The translations under genes were made by a program, and so were the position numbers. Positions 12,901 to 37,800 of a stretch of 64,000 bases of DNA are shown here, one piece after another (the first letter of the stretch is position 1; every line of letters starts with the position of its first letter). The DNA is taken from positions 2,990,632 through 3,054,631 of the forward strand of contig OZ034973.1 of the NCBI GenBank assembly GCA_964030785.1, in the 5' to 3' direction. Source of the DNA: Siderastrea siderea (lineage: Eukaryota; Cnidaria; Anthozoa; Scleractinia; Rhizangiidae). The notes below the pieces were generated by a model. It made no database searches. It saw only the letters and a list, made by a program, of their open reading frames with translations, and was not told the origin of the DNA.

Positions 12901-14641
12901 GATGGGGTAGAGTTTCCTAGACCTCAGCAGCACACCAACAACTAAAACTCTTCTAAGTAGCCCTCCCCCCACCCACCTCCTGGAGGGGGTAAACCCTTAT
13001 ATATGCTATATAGGTATGTGCTGCCCTATAGGGTAGGGTTTTTGAGGTGCTCTGTCCTTAAATAGGTTATCCTTTTTGGTATTTTTTGGTATAATTTGTG
13101 ATCCTTAGATGTTCCTTAGATAGGTAACTTAATTGCAGTATCCATTTCAATGCACAAAACAACAAAGATATGGTCTGTTAAGACTGTACTACATGCCCGA
13201 ATACATGTTATAAAGTTTAACCCATTGACTCCTGGAAATTTTACCAAAAAATGCCTTTTGAAGCGAGTCGAGCCATTTTTGTCCAAAACATAGTTTACAA
13301 GTCAAGCACTGGACTAGCTTTTGTTTCTGATGCCAAATTACAGCTTTTAAAGTTCGGGCATGCACAGAAAGAAAAATTTCGAGATAGTTTTTTTTTCGAG
13401 AAAGTTTCGCTGCCCTTTCGTTTTTACCTTTTGCTTTCTCTCCTCCCCGCTTCTTTTGCTTTTCTTTCCCCATTTTTTTCTTTTATGGGGCATTTACTAG
13501 GCTTTCTTTTGGTGGGAAAAGGTTTTGGAAAATGTTCGAGGATTGTGAATTTTTTGGAAGGAAGTACCAGTGGGTAGTGGGACAAGATTTTCATTGGAAT
13601 TTTCTGGTCAAAGTTACACGGTTTTTTGCATCTTTCTCTGGTCTGTTTGACTGAATCGCGCTCATTTGGGTATGGCTTGAAAGATCTCATCTCCCTGCAC
13701 AAGTTAGTTGTCAAAGTTGTCTAGGACCGTTAAAACTGATGACGTCACAAGTGGTACAAGGGACGTGGTCAAACAAGGGCGGTTACGGGTGGTTCAGGGG
13801 TCAATGTGTTAACAAAGCGATTTTAAAAGGACGTTTGTAGCTTGTGTTGCTGTACGTGGGCCTTTAAAAGGGTATCAATTCTCAAATTTCTACCCTTAAA
13901 TAGGGTCAGGGTTTGAGAACCTTGGCAGCACACACCTATCCTAAATTGACGAGAGTACCCTCCCCCCCCCCCCCGACCCACCTCCAGGGAAGGATAGGAG
14001 CCCAACGCAACACAATCTCGGATCTCCCAGCATTCAAATATTAAAGCTGAGAAAGAGTTAGCAGGAGTAATGATATGTACTCAACTAACACATACACTGA
14101 ACTCGTATAAGCATTTTGGTAATAAATTAATGAATGTACCTTCTTGCTGTAGACACAAGCTGAACCTTGGATAAGAAGAGCTGCCTCAGCAAAGTTCATG
14201 CTGGTCTTGCCTCCATCAAAGGATATTTTGATCTTTTCGATCTGGAAACAATCAATGCATTTGGAACACTTGTCAAAAGGATCGAACTTCGAAAAGCTAC
14301 TTGAAAACGCTAGCTGTAAATTGTTACATGTAAATCAGTGCTTTTTTCTAATACCCCTGAATGACAGGAAAGTTGTCATTTCTTCTATCAAGAAACTGGT
14401 GATGGAGTTGAACCAGAAAAAGCTGAAGCTTAATTCAAGATTAAAACGCTGTTTTCTTGTGTATTCGATTCAGAAATCTTACCTCGGCCAAATACTCCTC
14501 AAGTTGTGCGGCAACATCTATGTCCCAGTTCTTGGTCAGATCCCGGATCGGCTGTAATAAATGACTGTACCTTGAAGCAAGATCGCTGGAATTACTACTT
14601 CCAGCTTGAGAGGGCATAATTCGAAAAATAATTTCAGCCAA
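988..14641 (-). CDS. NCAPH2: Condensin-2 complex subunit H2 (kleisin), about 23 exons
   Basis: NCAPH2 is the kleisin of condensin II, which closes the SMC2/SMC4 ring in the nucleus for mitotic chromosome compaction. Exon 1 (14483-14641) encodes [23 protein letters not shown], nearly identical to vertebrate NCAPH2. Later exons (14140-14241, 12282-12337, 12110-12185, 11322-11396, 10389-10465, 10223-10262, 9627-9741, 8631-8711, 6366-6475, 5873-5944, about 5676-5745) encode [48 protein letters not shown] and DKPFKKG, all family landmarks. Further exons lie near 4848-4969, 4497-4552, 4291-4366, 3811-3905, 3592-3697, 3427-3488, 3170-3272, 3000-3061, 2841-2883 and 2676-2721. The last exon (988-1122) encodes [20 protein letters not shown] and a stop. 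The sum is about 645 codons, compared with about 600 in vertebrates. The start could be 14641 or the in-frame ATG at 14617. Exon edges are read by eye and may be off by a base. Confidence 0.93.
1592..2310. mobile_element. 719-bp MITE with about 200-bp inverted repeats and TTAA ends
   Basis: The element runs from TTAAGGTTACTCTGGACCTT to its inverse AAGGTCCAGAGTAACCTTAA. The inverted arms (about 1592-1815 and 2095-2310) can be followed because the minus frame of the left arm and the plus frame of the right arm spell similar peptides, for example KWRAYKFFP in both. TTAA at both outer ends fits a piggyBac-type target-site duplication, but no transposase is encoded. It sits in the last intron of NCAPH2. 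Confidence 0.75.
4571..4696. repeat. Tetranucleotide microsatellite (AAAG/AATG)n
   Basis: The stretch is a run of GAAA units followed by about 20 GAAT/AATG units. It lies in an NCAPH2 intron. It produces a spurious minus-strand frame of repeated HSFI. Confidence 0.95.
5141..5250 (+). repeat. Dispersed repeat fragment related to the one at 25,441
   Basis: The words AGCCCTTCGTCAGACTGAAT and GGGCTAACACTCAAAACATC, followed by AGCTTTTGAATCTCTTTAC, match the layout at 25,441-25,560 (GCCCTGATGAAGGGC, GAAACGTCAGCTTTGAATTT, CTTTAC, CTTATCAACT). This is a second, more diverged copy of the same dispersed repeat, in an NCAPH2 intron. Confidence 0.45.
6930..7072. mobile_element. About 142-bp hairpin MITE
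   Basis: The left arm TATCAAACACGAGAAAGAGT (continuing GTTTCATCAGG-ATCCAAACACC) pairs with the right arm ending CTCTTTCGAGTTTTTGATA. Arms are about 50 bases with a roughly 45-base spacer. It lies in an NCAPH2 intron. Confidence 0.75.
9421..9483 (+). repeat. Three tandem copies of a 21-bp unit
   Basis: The unit GCAGGTTTAACGGCAGTCTGT is repeated three times with one or two changes. It sits in the NCAPH2 intron just before the exon at 9627-9741. Confidence 0.85.
11537..11827 (+). mobile_element. tRNA-derived SINE with 9-bp target-site duplication
   Basis: The element begins GGCTCAGTAGTGTAGTGGTT (a Pol III A box) and has a perfect B box, GGTTCAATGCC, at 11580-11590. A typical SINE body follows, with CTCTCTCCACCCAGGTGTAT and ATAAATGGGTACTGGGAAC. 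The tail is a short TTTACC repeat. The 9-base word CTATGATAA occurs directly before it (11528-11536) and directly after it (11828-11836), which is a clean target-site duplication. It sits in an NCAPH2 intron. Confidence 0.88.
12570..14010. repeat. Repeat-rich intron segment with recurring GGTATGTGCTGCC word
   Basis: The word (A)TAGGTATGTGCTGC appears at about 12,628 and 13,008 and in reverse complement at about 13,922. Each copy is accompanied by G/C homopolymer runs and phrases such as CTTAGATGGGGTAG. This suggests overlapping copies of one dispersed repeat inside the long second NCAPH2 intron. I see no coding capacity. Confidence 0.4.
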
Positions 14642-14690
14642 AACTCAACCAAAACATGACTTCGAAGTTGACAAGGAGAAGACGAAGGAA

Positions 14691-14705
14691 TTTCCCGCCA
14701 TTTTG
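14691..14705 (-). promoter_or_regulatory. E2F-like and YY1-like sites upstream of NCAPH2
   Basis: TTTCCCGCC (14691-14699) matches the E2F consensus and overlaps GCCATTTTG, which on the gene strand reads CAAAATGGCGGG, a YY1-like word. The pair lies about 50 bases before the NCAPH2 start codon. E2F control would fit a cell-cycle chromosome-condensation gene. The ATG inside this word opens a short upstream frame that stops before the main start. Confidence 0.5.
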
Positions 14706-14929
14706 TTAAGCTTGAGAGCATGCGTGCTGTTTTGAACCGCTGACCAAAAAAGTTCCAATACAAGGGCACGGAACGAAAAAAGCAACGTCGATAGATATGT
14801 GAGTAGGACGGGTAATTAAACCAGTTCGTTTCATACCCATGAGAGCGGTCAACCCGAGGGTACTCTTAAAATTCCAGGACCTGACCGCAGGTACCCTGCT
14901 AGCAGAGGTTTTCCCCCCCGGGGCCCCCC

Positions 14930-15152
14930 GGGGGTTTCATCTTTTTGTCGTTTGTGTTCGTAGTCTATTCGCGGCTGTCTTTCGCGCTGAACGTTTCTGT
15001 CACTCCCGAGAAGTGAAAGGAACGTTCAGCGAGAAAGACAGCCGCGAATAGACTACGAACACAAACGACAAATGTTCTGCACGAAACGTTCAGCACGAAA
15101 GACAGCTACGAATAGACTACGAAACACAAAGGACAAAAAGATGAAAAACCCC
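14930..15152. mobile_element. Nested hairpin element between NCAPH2 and LMF2-A
   Basis: The arm TTTGTCGTTTGTGTTCGTAG, with TCTATTCGCGGCTGTCTTTC, is followed by its inverse ending at about 15072. A second, slightly diverged inverse copy runs to about 15152 and ends GACAAAAAGATGAAA. The three arms suggest a hairpin that has partly duplicated. No gene is present in the 14,642-15,864 spacer apart from this and the repeat at 15,440. Confidence 0.7.
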
Positions 15153-15439
15153 TCAGGTAGCGAAGAGCTAGGTGGGGTGTGTGTTGTAAATCATACAACA
15201 AGCAAGAGAAATCATGTGACACTGTCGGCGATGACCGTTGAACAGAAATTCGCCCAAAACGGCCTCCAGAATCTCGGAGAAGCGGTAGAAACAGGCAAAA
15301 TAAACACACAAAAGATAACGTTTTTCAAACTTTAGTCAGATTTATATGTTTTTTTTTATGTTTACAAGTTTGTTTGTTTTTGTTAGGAGAACTGGCGATT
15401 ATTTTCGATCGAACTTCAGGTCCACGAAAAACTCTACCG

Positions 15440-15620
15440 TACGGTAGATCCTCGCGGATATAACGAAGTGCAAGGGACTAGGAAAATTTGTTCGTTATAA
15501 CGGGGCTTCGTTATATCGGGGTTCTTTTCCATACACTTTACTATCACTGGGCTGAAAAGTATCGTTCGTTATAACGGGTCTTCGTTTATATATGGGTTTG
15601 TTATATCGGTGTTTCTGCAT
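15440..15620. repeat. CGTTATAACGGG / CGTTATATCGGG repeat cluster
   Basis: The stretch repeats CGTTATAACGGGGCTTCGTT and CGTTATAACGGGTCTTCGTT, with TTATATCGG words between. It looks like part of a small DNA transposon end or MITE. The family is not identified. Confidence 0.5.
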
Positions 15621-15864
15621 TACCCTTTGGTTAGCTGCGTTTTTTTTTTCAGCATTCAAGCTGGTGTGAAATTCTTTTTCCCACTTCACCTTCCACAGAT
15701 ATCGCTGAAGGTTCCCGACGCTACGTCACGGAACATTTTCGGCTGCCCTGAGTAAAACGGGGATACACTGACTCGGCTCTGAAATAGCACGGTGGCCTCT
15801 CAACTCCTGTACAGAGTGGCTGGCCGTAGGGAGGCTAAGGTCAGGTGACTGCGTCCAACAACAT

Positions 15865-28612
<12,748 letters not shown>

Positions 28613-28875
28613 AAAACATCTCTCTAGTCTTCAACGTCTGTCTAAATCTGGTAAATAATTTAACCGATCTGGGCTTTCAGCCTTTTTAGATGTCTTTGAT
28701 GCTACTTTCTTTATCGCTGATGACCCAGAACACGGAAAAATGTTTTAGTTTTCATTTCAAATGGGGCGCCAAAGATCTCTTTCAAGGACAATGTCAGCTG
28801 TTTTTGGTGTTTTTGGTTAAGCTTACATGAAGGAACAAGTGAAGACGCTTGTGGGCGGGCTCAGGGGAAATCCAA
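28613..28875. promoter_or_regulatory. Shared divergent promoter of the two LMF2 genes
   Basis: Only 263 bases separate the LMF2-A start codon (28612, minus) from that of LMF2-B (28876, plus). No TATA box stands out. Both start codons lie in ATGGCGG words, and on the plus side the context is CCAAGATGGCGGGC, close to the YY1 consensus. The layout points to one bidirectional CpG-type housekeeping promoter. Confidence 0.6.
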
Positions 28876-31800
28876 GATGGCGGGCTACGGGAAGCAAGTC
28901 CTTGTCCGAAATGCATTTTTATGGCTTATGTCTGTGATATACCTCTTCGCTTTTTCCTCTTTATATATACAAATACCAGGTAAGCGCTACATTTCTTGGC
29001 CATTATTGCTTCACTTCTTTGGAAAATAAACTTAAATTAATTCATGACCAATCGTTAATTTATGCTACACTTTCAAAACAAAAGGTCTCTATGGGCGAAA
29101 TGGTGTTCTTCCAGCAAAGCTTACTCTGAGGAAAGGTGAGTTCTCGTTAATCTGCATTAAAGCTCTTTTGTTCAGAAAAACCAGTTAATAAGCTGTCTTA
29201 AATTCAGAAAGGTTTATTGTTAGAAATAAAGATGAATGACTCTGCTTGTTTACGATTCCCAGCCCATACAATAAGCTTAGTTAGATTAACAATGGACCGT
29301 TATTCTCTCAGTGATACGTGTTGCATGATACGTGGCCACGATTTCTTATTGAACTCTTGAGTGAGACGTTTGTAATCACTTTATTTATTTAATTATTTAT
29401 TTATTTATTCCTTCCTTCCTTGCTTGCTTGTTTCCCTCATCCGTCCATTCATTCATTCTTGCATGCATTGCATGCATTGCATGCATGCATTTGCTTAGTG
29501 GTTTTTAATATTGCATTGCAATCCAGTGACTCTCTTGAATGCATTTGAAATGATATTATAATGCGGTAATACCATCTTAAATTCTGGCTAGTGATTGGCT
29601 GAAAGACTGTGACGGGCACTGTGGCACAGAGGACTGGTCTTATATTTTGCTTTTCTACCCTCTCAAAAATTTCTGACTAGCCTAGCCTTGCCCTGTCCCT
29701 AGGTCTAGATTAAGACCATTTGTTTTGCAAGACATTTTAAAGTGGAGCTCTGGATCCCCAACAAAGGATATGATCCTTGAGCTTATTGTGCTGTCCTGTT
29801 TTTTTTTATTTTTTTTTTATTTTTTTTTATAAATTTCTTTCTTCAGAGAGCTCCTCTTTAGAAGAAGACTTCTGGCGGAAGCCTACACTGCTGTGGTTCA
29901 CACCAAAGCTTGGACTGGACACAGAAACTGGGATGGAGTTCCTGTGTTTGGTGGGAATGCTTCTCTCACTGCTGGCCATGTCAATCAAGTCCTGGAGAGA
30001 TTCCATTACCTTCTTTGCACTTTGGTTTCTTTACTATTCTTTGTATCAGGTACAATTTGAAGATAAATTTTACCTTACAAATGAGTATATTTTAAAGGAA
30101 ACATTAAACATACAAGAAGTTTTCTTTCGTATTACAGGTTGGACAAACATTTGTTTATTTTCAGTGGTAAGATGATACAAGTCTGTTGATTTTATTTATT
30201 GATTTTATTTATCGTTGTTTGGAAGTAGTAAGTGACTTAATTTATTTCAATTTGTTTTTTCCCTTCAGGGATATTCTTCTCATGGAAACAGGATTTTTAG
30301 CAATTCTTGTCTCTCCTCTGAATTTGTTCAAATCAAGAAAGTATAGCAGGTACAGTCTTACATGCCATCATGTTATGTCTGATTGGAATCCCATAGTACA
30401 GTCAAACCCTAGTTAGTACAGACACCATGTTCTTATCAACAGTTTGATTGGTCCTGATCCATACACTTTCTCCAAAATATTTATTTATTTATTTATTAAT
30501 CTGCTTACTGTAGACACACTGTAATTGTAGGGACAATTTTTCTGGTCAAAATGCTGTTTGTAATAACAAGGAGTTGACTATAATAAGGTTTGATTGAGAT
30601 ACTCGGTCCTTACCACTGCTGAGAACAAGGTGATACACCCCGGATAAAAGCGCAACAAAGATTGACCACAGACAAATAATATTGCAGGATATATAGTAGC
30701 AAGTTTGTATTTTAATTACTTCAGTACCACCATACAAAATAATCTGAAGCCTTTTTAATAGGGTTGTCAAGATTATGCTCAATGTTTCACACTATTATGG
30801 TAATTCTTTATGCTCACGAAATGTCACTGTTATGCTCAAATAGCATCACTATAATTATGCTCCATTTCAATTAACATAAAAATGAATAAAAGACCACAGA
30901 AGACAGCTAGGTTTATGTTGTTTACAAGACTAGTGTAAATGGAAATAGTTCAAGGAGGCAGCTGACAATGCTGTAGAACTGGAACTGCTGGAAGCCATGT
31001 TTTTGCTAAGTTGTAACCAGGCCTGGTCTTAAAATTTGGTACTCAGGGTTGGTTTCTTGTATGGGAATCCCATGGTTTTGGCAAAGTTTTTGTAAAGCTC
31101 ATAGAGTCAAAGAAGTTTTACACTACTATTCCAGCATAATGCTCCATTCTTTTGCCTCACTATTATGCTCAAAATTATGCCGGTATAATGTGGACAACCC
31201 TACTTTTTAAATAACTTAAAATCAGTTTAAAAAACTGATCTGGTCTTTTCTTTGCTGGTTCAGTTTTCAGAAGCAGCATCATGATAACATAACACTGTGG
31301 CTAGTTAAGTGGCTTGCCTTTAGACTGATGTTTTGTTCTGGAGTCGTCAAGCTTTCAAGTCGATGTCCTACGTGGTGGGGATTAACTGCTCTAGACTGGC
31401 ATTACGAATCACAGGTAGAGTGACAGGGCTATGAAGATAAAAAAAAACCCAAACAAACAGAAAACAAAAAACAAAACAAAAAAACAAATCCCAGCCTGTG
31501 TTTTGGGCAACTCTGATAGAAATCTGATACAAGATCTTCTACAGGATTTTGTAGGATCCTATTAGATTCTACCTTTAGGATCCTACATGGTAAAATTCTA
31601 ATCACTGTTTAAATTATCCTTCTCAAGATCCTGTGAAATTGTACAGATCAACTGCATAAGATCCTATTTTTGATCCTACAAGGTCCTAAATGTAATATAG
31701 AATCCTACTGGATCTAAGATCCTGTAGGATCTTACAGGGTCTTATATAGATGACTTTAAAATGCTATCCTATTTAGATCCTGCGTAGGATCTCTCCTCTT

Positions 31801-34800
31801 GGGTTTTACTCTCCCAGCTCAATTTCTTGCATGCGTAGGTATCAAACATTTCCATAAACCGCTTGCCCAATTTGCAACTGAGCACAACAAGTTACTTGGC
31901 CAAAACAAATCTTCTTGTCCTAGCTGACCAGATGGGACTTTCCATGAACCCAAGCAAATTTTAGCTGCCTGAGAAATTGCACGAAGTTCCATCATTTCTT
32001 TTCACTTTTCACTGCAGTGCATTCCCACACCACTGGCCTGGTATGGCCACCAGCTTCCCAAATGGTTTCAAAGGCTCAGCATAGTTTTAGTGTAAGTATT
32101 TATTGAACTGGTTAAAAGCAACAAGTTTAGCTAGTAGTTTTGTCAGAGCTGTGGATAAGGAAGTTGTGTTTTGTTTACAAGGAATTACCAGTTTATAGTC
32201 AATCTCTTTTTATTTCAGGTATGTCATTTTAATGGCATTATCCTGGTTGTTTTTTGTTCCTGTACGATCCTTGAGGATCTTTTCATTCTATTCACAGGTA
32301 ATTTATAGGATGTTTTGTTGTTGTTGTTGTTTGTTTTTTTTGCTCAAAGGTACATGTATGGGATGTTAAAATATGCACACCTCCAGGTCCCACAGAAAGT
32401 TTTTTTAGTTTGTATCCCCTCTGGCCTCACCTGTGGAAATTCCAGGTTAGCCTTGCACTTCCCTTTAAAAATTTTGGCTGTTGGGATATCCCTCCCTTTG
32501 GAATTTCCAAAATCATTTTTTGGGTCTTGTTTTGTGGTAGCAGTTGTTTGTTGTTTTCACCAGATACTTTTCCAAGTCTTGATCATTCTTACTGGCAACT
32601 ACAACTTCATCAACCTTCTGGCAATTGCACTGCTAATACCAATTCTCGATGATGAACATTTGGCTACAATTCTGCCATCTTGGCTTGGTGAGGAAACTAA
32701 TTTTAGTATTTACAATGTTAACTGACTCTGAGAATAGGTTGCAATGTTATCTGACTCTGAGGTTAGTTTGCAGTGTCTTAGTGGGAATTCTGTCAAGCGC
32801 AAACTGTGGAGGGGGACAGGGGGGAGGGAGACCCTGAGAAAAGGAGGGAGAAGAGGGGGCAGGAAGTGGCATTCCTAAGGTGGCGGGAAGCAGAAGAAAA
32901 AGGGAAAAATTACTCAACATTGCACAATATTTTGCAATCAAAAAATTGCAAAGAGGCGGGAGCCAGGGTGGGAACCGGGATTAAAGGGTACGGAAAGTGG
33001 GAGGTTTAACCCCCCTGCCCCCAACCCCCCCCCCCCCCCCAAAAAAAAAAAACAAGAAACAAAAAATTGCTTTGAATTGGGTTGAATTGTACCCCTTTAT
33101 CTCAGCTTTATTCATTCTTGTTTTATTTAGGAGGTCATCATGTCAGACCAGCCCAGAGAAGTACTGTAGTGAAAGTAACAAGGAGAATCGTAGCATCTGG
33201 AACAGTCACATTTGTAATTTATTGGACAATCAAACTATTTGCTTTAGAGGTCTCTGCTACAGATGTTTTGAAGTCCAAGATAAGTATGTAGAAGTTTGAA
33301 TTAATGTTGTTAATATTTGACATCCAAATAGGTTTACTGATCATTTTTTACTTGTGCTTTTTCAACACCTTGCTCATTCACTACTCTCACTGATGAGATA
33401 TCAAGCTAAATTGTGAAGTAAAAAAACTTCTTTTCCCTGTATGCTAGACCACCAGCCAAATAACTGGTAAGGCTATGCTGATCACACTTAACATCTGTCT
33501 CAGTTCAGATGATCTCATCTTTATGCAGTGATGTTAAGCGGTTGGCCTAATGTCTCCCACTCCTGGTCCCCACTGACTACTACCCAGTTTCTGGTCTGGC
33601 TTGTTGAAAATTATGCTGATTTGTGGCTGGGTGATAAGATGACATCAAAAATGATGAGGATGCTAATATTTATTGAGGATACCAACTACACTATAGCTAG
33701 AAGTGATTTACAGACTGAAGGGTCTTCTAAAGACTAAATTCAAAAAACCTAAGATAAAATCTAAGAAATACATTAATACAAACGTGGCAACTAAAAAGCA
33801 TATAACCAGGGAGGATAAGATACGAGTTCTAGAAAAAGATACATTAACTGTAAAATGGCTTTAGAGAGACCATGCTTGAAAATGGACAGTAAGGGCACTT
33901 CTCTGAGAGAGGAACCAAGTCAATTCCAGTCATTAGCAGCAAAGTTAATAGTGAACATGAGACCCCATCTTGTATTTGCTGCCATTTTTCGGCCGTTGAC
34001 AAAATCTGGATCGGATCGGATCGGATTGGACCGGACTGACAAAACCTGTATTGGATCGGATCGGACTCACAAAACCCGGATCGGATCGGATTGGATTGAA
34101 AAAACCTGGATCTGATCAGTGAAAGTATTCCCACTAATAATGGTCATGCGGCATCTCTGGATCAAGATGACAGAGAGATGATGAAGAACGTGGTTGTCAT
34201 TGCGCTGTTTTTGCTTTTTCCTTCTCCATTCTGGGTTAAGACTTATTGTTTGTTGTTATGCATTTAAACTACTTTATTAAACGATTATTTTTTTCTAGAG
34301 GGAGAGATCCAAGCGGAAAGACAAACAAGAATGGAACCTAAAGTAACAATGATATCAAGATAATAAATTGGCGTCTTTAGCATCCTTTACTTGAAATGTT
34401 AGCTATTTATGAATCGACCGGTATACTATCTGCCGGCGAGGTTTTCTATCTCAAACATGAAATACACGATCATGTTGGATTTATACACAATAACATCTGC
34501 AGAAATTGGTCATATGACTGAATGATTTACCCCCTTCCAGAAATTAGTAACCAAAATACGATTAGTAAGGACAAGATGTTTCAGTTTGAGACCCTGTTTT
34601 GTCATGTAACAACTACTGAAATTTTGCATATGAACTTTGTGTGTTCTTTGGTTAATGCTAAATTACATTGTTTAGATGAACCAGAGAAAGGCTGAATTAT
34701 TCTTTTATAAAATGTGGATGGATATTTATGTCCACTGTAACGTCTTTGAAACATTTGACATGCAAAAGCTTGCAAAGCTCTAATAATTTCATTAGACACT

Positions 34801-37800
34801 TGTGAATATCGGAAATGAAACTATAATGCTCCTTTTGCTCAAACTTAACACCATTTTCGTCATGCTGGCTTACGAACACTATACCGTTGTGTGAATCAGG
34901 CTATCGTAATTGTCGGCGCAGATTTCATTTTCCTTCATTCTGGAATCAGGACAAAAAACAGAAGCAGGTAGCCTTGTTGTACGGCTACTCTAAAAGCCTT
35001 CAGTTCCGTTTTATTACCTTTTGTGAGGTAGCCGTGGTCACATTCTTTGACTAAAAGCCTTACAATCATACATACATGGTTCACGTTCCAAGTAAAGAAT
35101 GATTAAGATGCGAGTTATCTTGATATCTTTGCTACTTTATGCTCCATTCGGCACTGACTTAATTGTACATGCTTTGGCACACGTTATCAGTACCTTTCCT
35201 GTTCATAATTCCGCTTAGATCTCTCCCTCTAGAAAAATATTCTTTTCATGAAGTAGTTTGCAGAGTGTAAATCTATAGCAATAAACAAAAGGCTTCACAA
35301 CAGAATGGAGAAGAAAAAGCAAAAACAGTGCAATGACAATCACTTTCTTCATCTCTCTTCTTTATCTTGATCCAGAGATACCACGACCATTTTTAATGGG
35401 AATTGGACATGTGCCTACTTTTACTGAGTAGAAATTTTTTTTTCTTTTTTAATTAAAATAGAATTCGACCCGATCCGGGTTTTGTGAGTCCGATCCGATC
35501 CGATCCGATCCGATCCGATCCAGGTTTTGTCAGTCTGTTCCAATCCGATCCGATCCGATCCGGTCTGATCCGGGTTTTGTCAACGGCCCCATTTTCCTAA
35601 GGTTTTCTTGGATCTAGTGCTTGATATGTCAAAATGTGATCTCATTCCTCAATAATATTTTGCTGTAAATTACCTTTGAACTTTTACATGCACATGTATG
35701 AAAATATGCTACATATAAAATTTTACTGACATTACCATCATCATTCTCATATATGCTTGAAGTGTGAAGTTAATTCTGGTCTTGTGAATGTTCACTAATA
35801 ACAATCACTACCAATTTGTATTGACCAGCCTTTGTTTTATTTTGTTTGTCACCAGCCTTCTCACAGGGTGCATTCTTCGAGGCAGTAGATCAGGCTGTCC
35901 CTCTCACAATATGGCTTGGAATAGCATCTTTGGGTGTGGAAATTATTGCATCGATGATAGGGTATGTGACCTTGATGGTATACTTTTTTGGTCAGATTGT
36001 TAGCAATTGAGTTTGTGGAGTTGTTGTGAATCCTCACATGTCAAATATAACCTTTGCTTGTTATTTGTAGGTGCATCATGGAGAAGGGTGTGCTAAAGAA
36101 GTTGTGGTCTTTATTGCAATGGGCAATCTTCAGTTTTGCAGCACTAGGGATGTTTGCCATTAGTCTGGTAAGAATGGAGATCAACGTACAATTAAAGGCT
36201 GCCTGGCAAAAAAAGTAGACGCTGGGAAACAGTTGATATTTTGCAGCTCCACACCTCTCTTCTCCGAACATACAGTCACACACCACACACGAACACTGTT
36301 AACTTGCGCTATGCAAATTTTGGTCAAAGTTGTGAATGGTTAATTAAGTAAATGGAAAACAAAAAAGAACCAATGAGAAATTTTGTTTATTTTGCCCACT
36401 ATTACAATTACTATAGATATGTAGTGGCAGGAGATTTTAGCAAGCTCTGTTGAGCTTTTCAAAGAAGGTCCCCAGTAATTATTTGATGTTGTGCATTACG
36501 TTACAATCGATGGAGCATTTGATGGTAATGCTTCTAAATCTTAAATTATTATAAATGAAATTATTTTATTAACTACATTATGTTACTGTAAATGATACTG
36601 TAAATAAATCTTAACTGAGCTTTTAAATAAGCTGTAAGATTTTTTTATTTTTAGGTTTTCAGGTAAACTGTTCCATAGTTATGCCTCTCTGTATTTTACA
36701 GAGAATTCACTAGGACTATCTTCAGTTTGATGTGATTTTTGATGTTACTGTCTAACAGAGGAACTTAAAATAGGAGAAGAAATCCTGCTACTGTTGTTAA
36801 TTACAAAATTATTGAATTATTGTGATTTTTTTGTTATCTGCCTTCCTGTGAGTAGAATAGGACATCTACTTGTATTTCCCCTGCACTTTGATTACTACTT
36901 CATTGGTGACAGACAGTTATATCATCCTTTTTTCAGGTCCCTTACACAGATATCAGCCACAAGGCCAAATCCAATATATGGCCAGTAATACACAGGTGGA
37001 GAGAAAAAACAGATGCTTTTGAACTTGTGAATGCATATGGTTTATTTAGAAGGTGACTGTTCTGGTTGAATTTTGCCTAGCGTATATGCAAATGATTTTA
37101 ACCACTACATGTGGATTCTTCATAAGGCAGCTTACCTTAATTGTTGCTGACTTCTATAGCTTATAAATGAGGATGGGAACTCTCTCCTAATTTTGCCATT
37201 GCAAAATATAATGCAATGTGGGAAAAACGTTTAATATGTACTTTTCTGATCACTTCTCACCATCTTAAAAATGCCATTTTTTCCTCGGATTCCAGCAGTC
37301 TTTTCTCGTTTGTATTCCCCATCCACCCCTACACTCCATTTCATGTATGAGAGCTGAGGCATCACTTACACACAAAGCTTGCAAGAGAATTTAAAATAAA
37401 AACCAGGAGTGTGCATTTTCACTGAGTTTTCTTGCTCCTTGGGTAAGGTCGGGGACTGAAATAGTTCTTTGCTTGCCAGTGCCAAGTTCGTGACAAACTG
37501 TGTACAGTACTCACTACATGTAACTGTTATTAACTTCCTCTTCTTTTGTTACATTTATTTTTAGTATGACCGGTGTTGGCGGCCGACCAGAACTCATCAT
37601 CGAAGGCAGCAACGACCTCGATGGACCCTGGCTGGTACATTATTTACAATGTTCTGTCAGCCCCTCCTTTCTGTTACCCCTGTTCATGCCGGCTATCTTG
37701 AGTCAGAGTTTGTATTCAGTTTCTTTTGACGATTGTTTTTTTTGTTCGTCTTTTGTTCAGGAATACGACTTTCACTATAAACCTGGTAATCTTTCTGAAC

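Noticed and set aside
32747..33009. Overlapping Gly/Glu/Lys-rich frames near 32.8-33.0 kb
   Set aside because: They come from purine-rich, G-run sequence in an LMF2-B intron.
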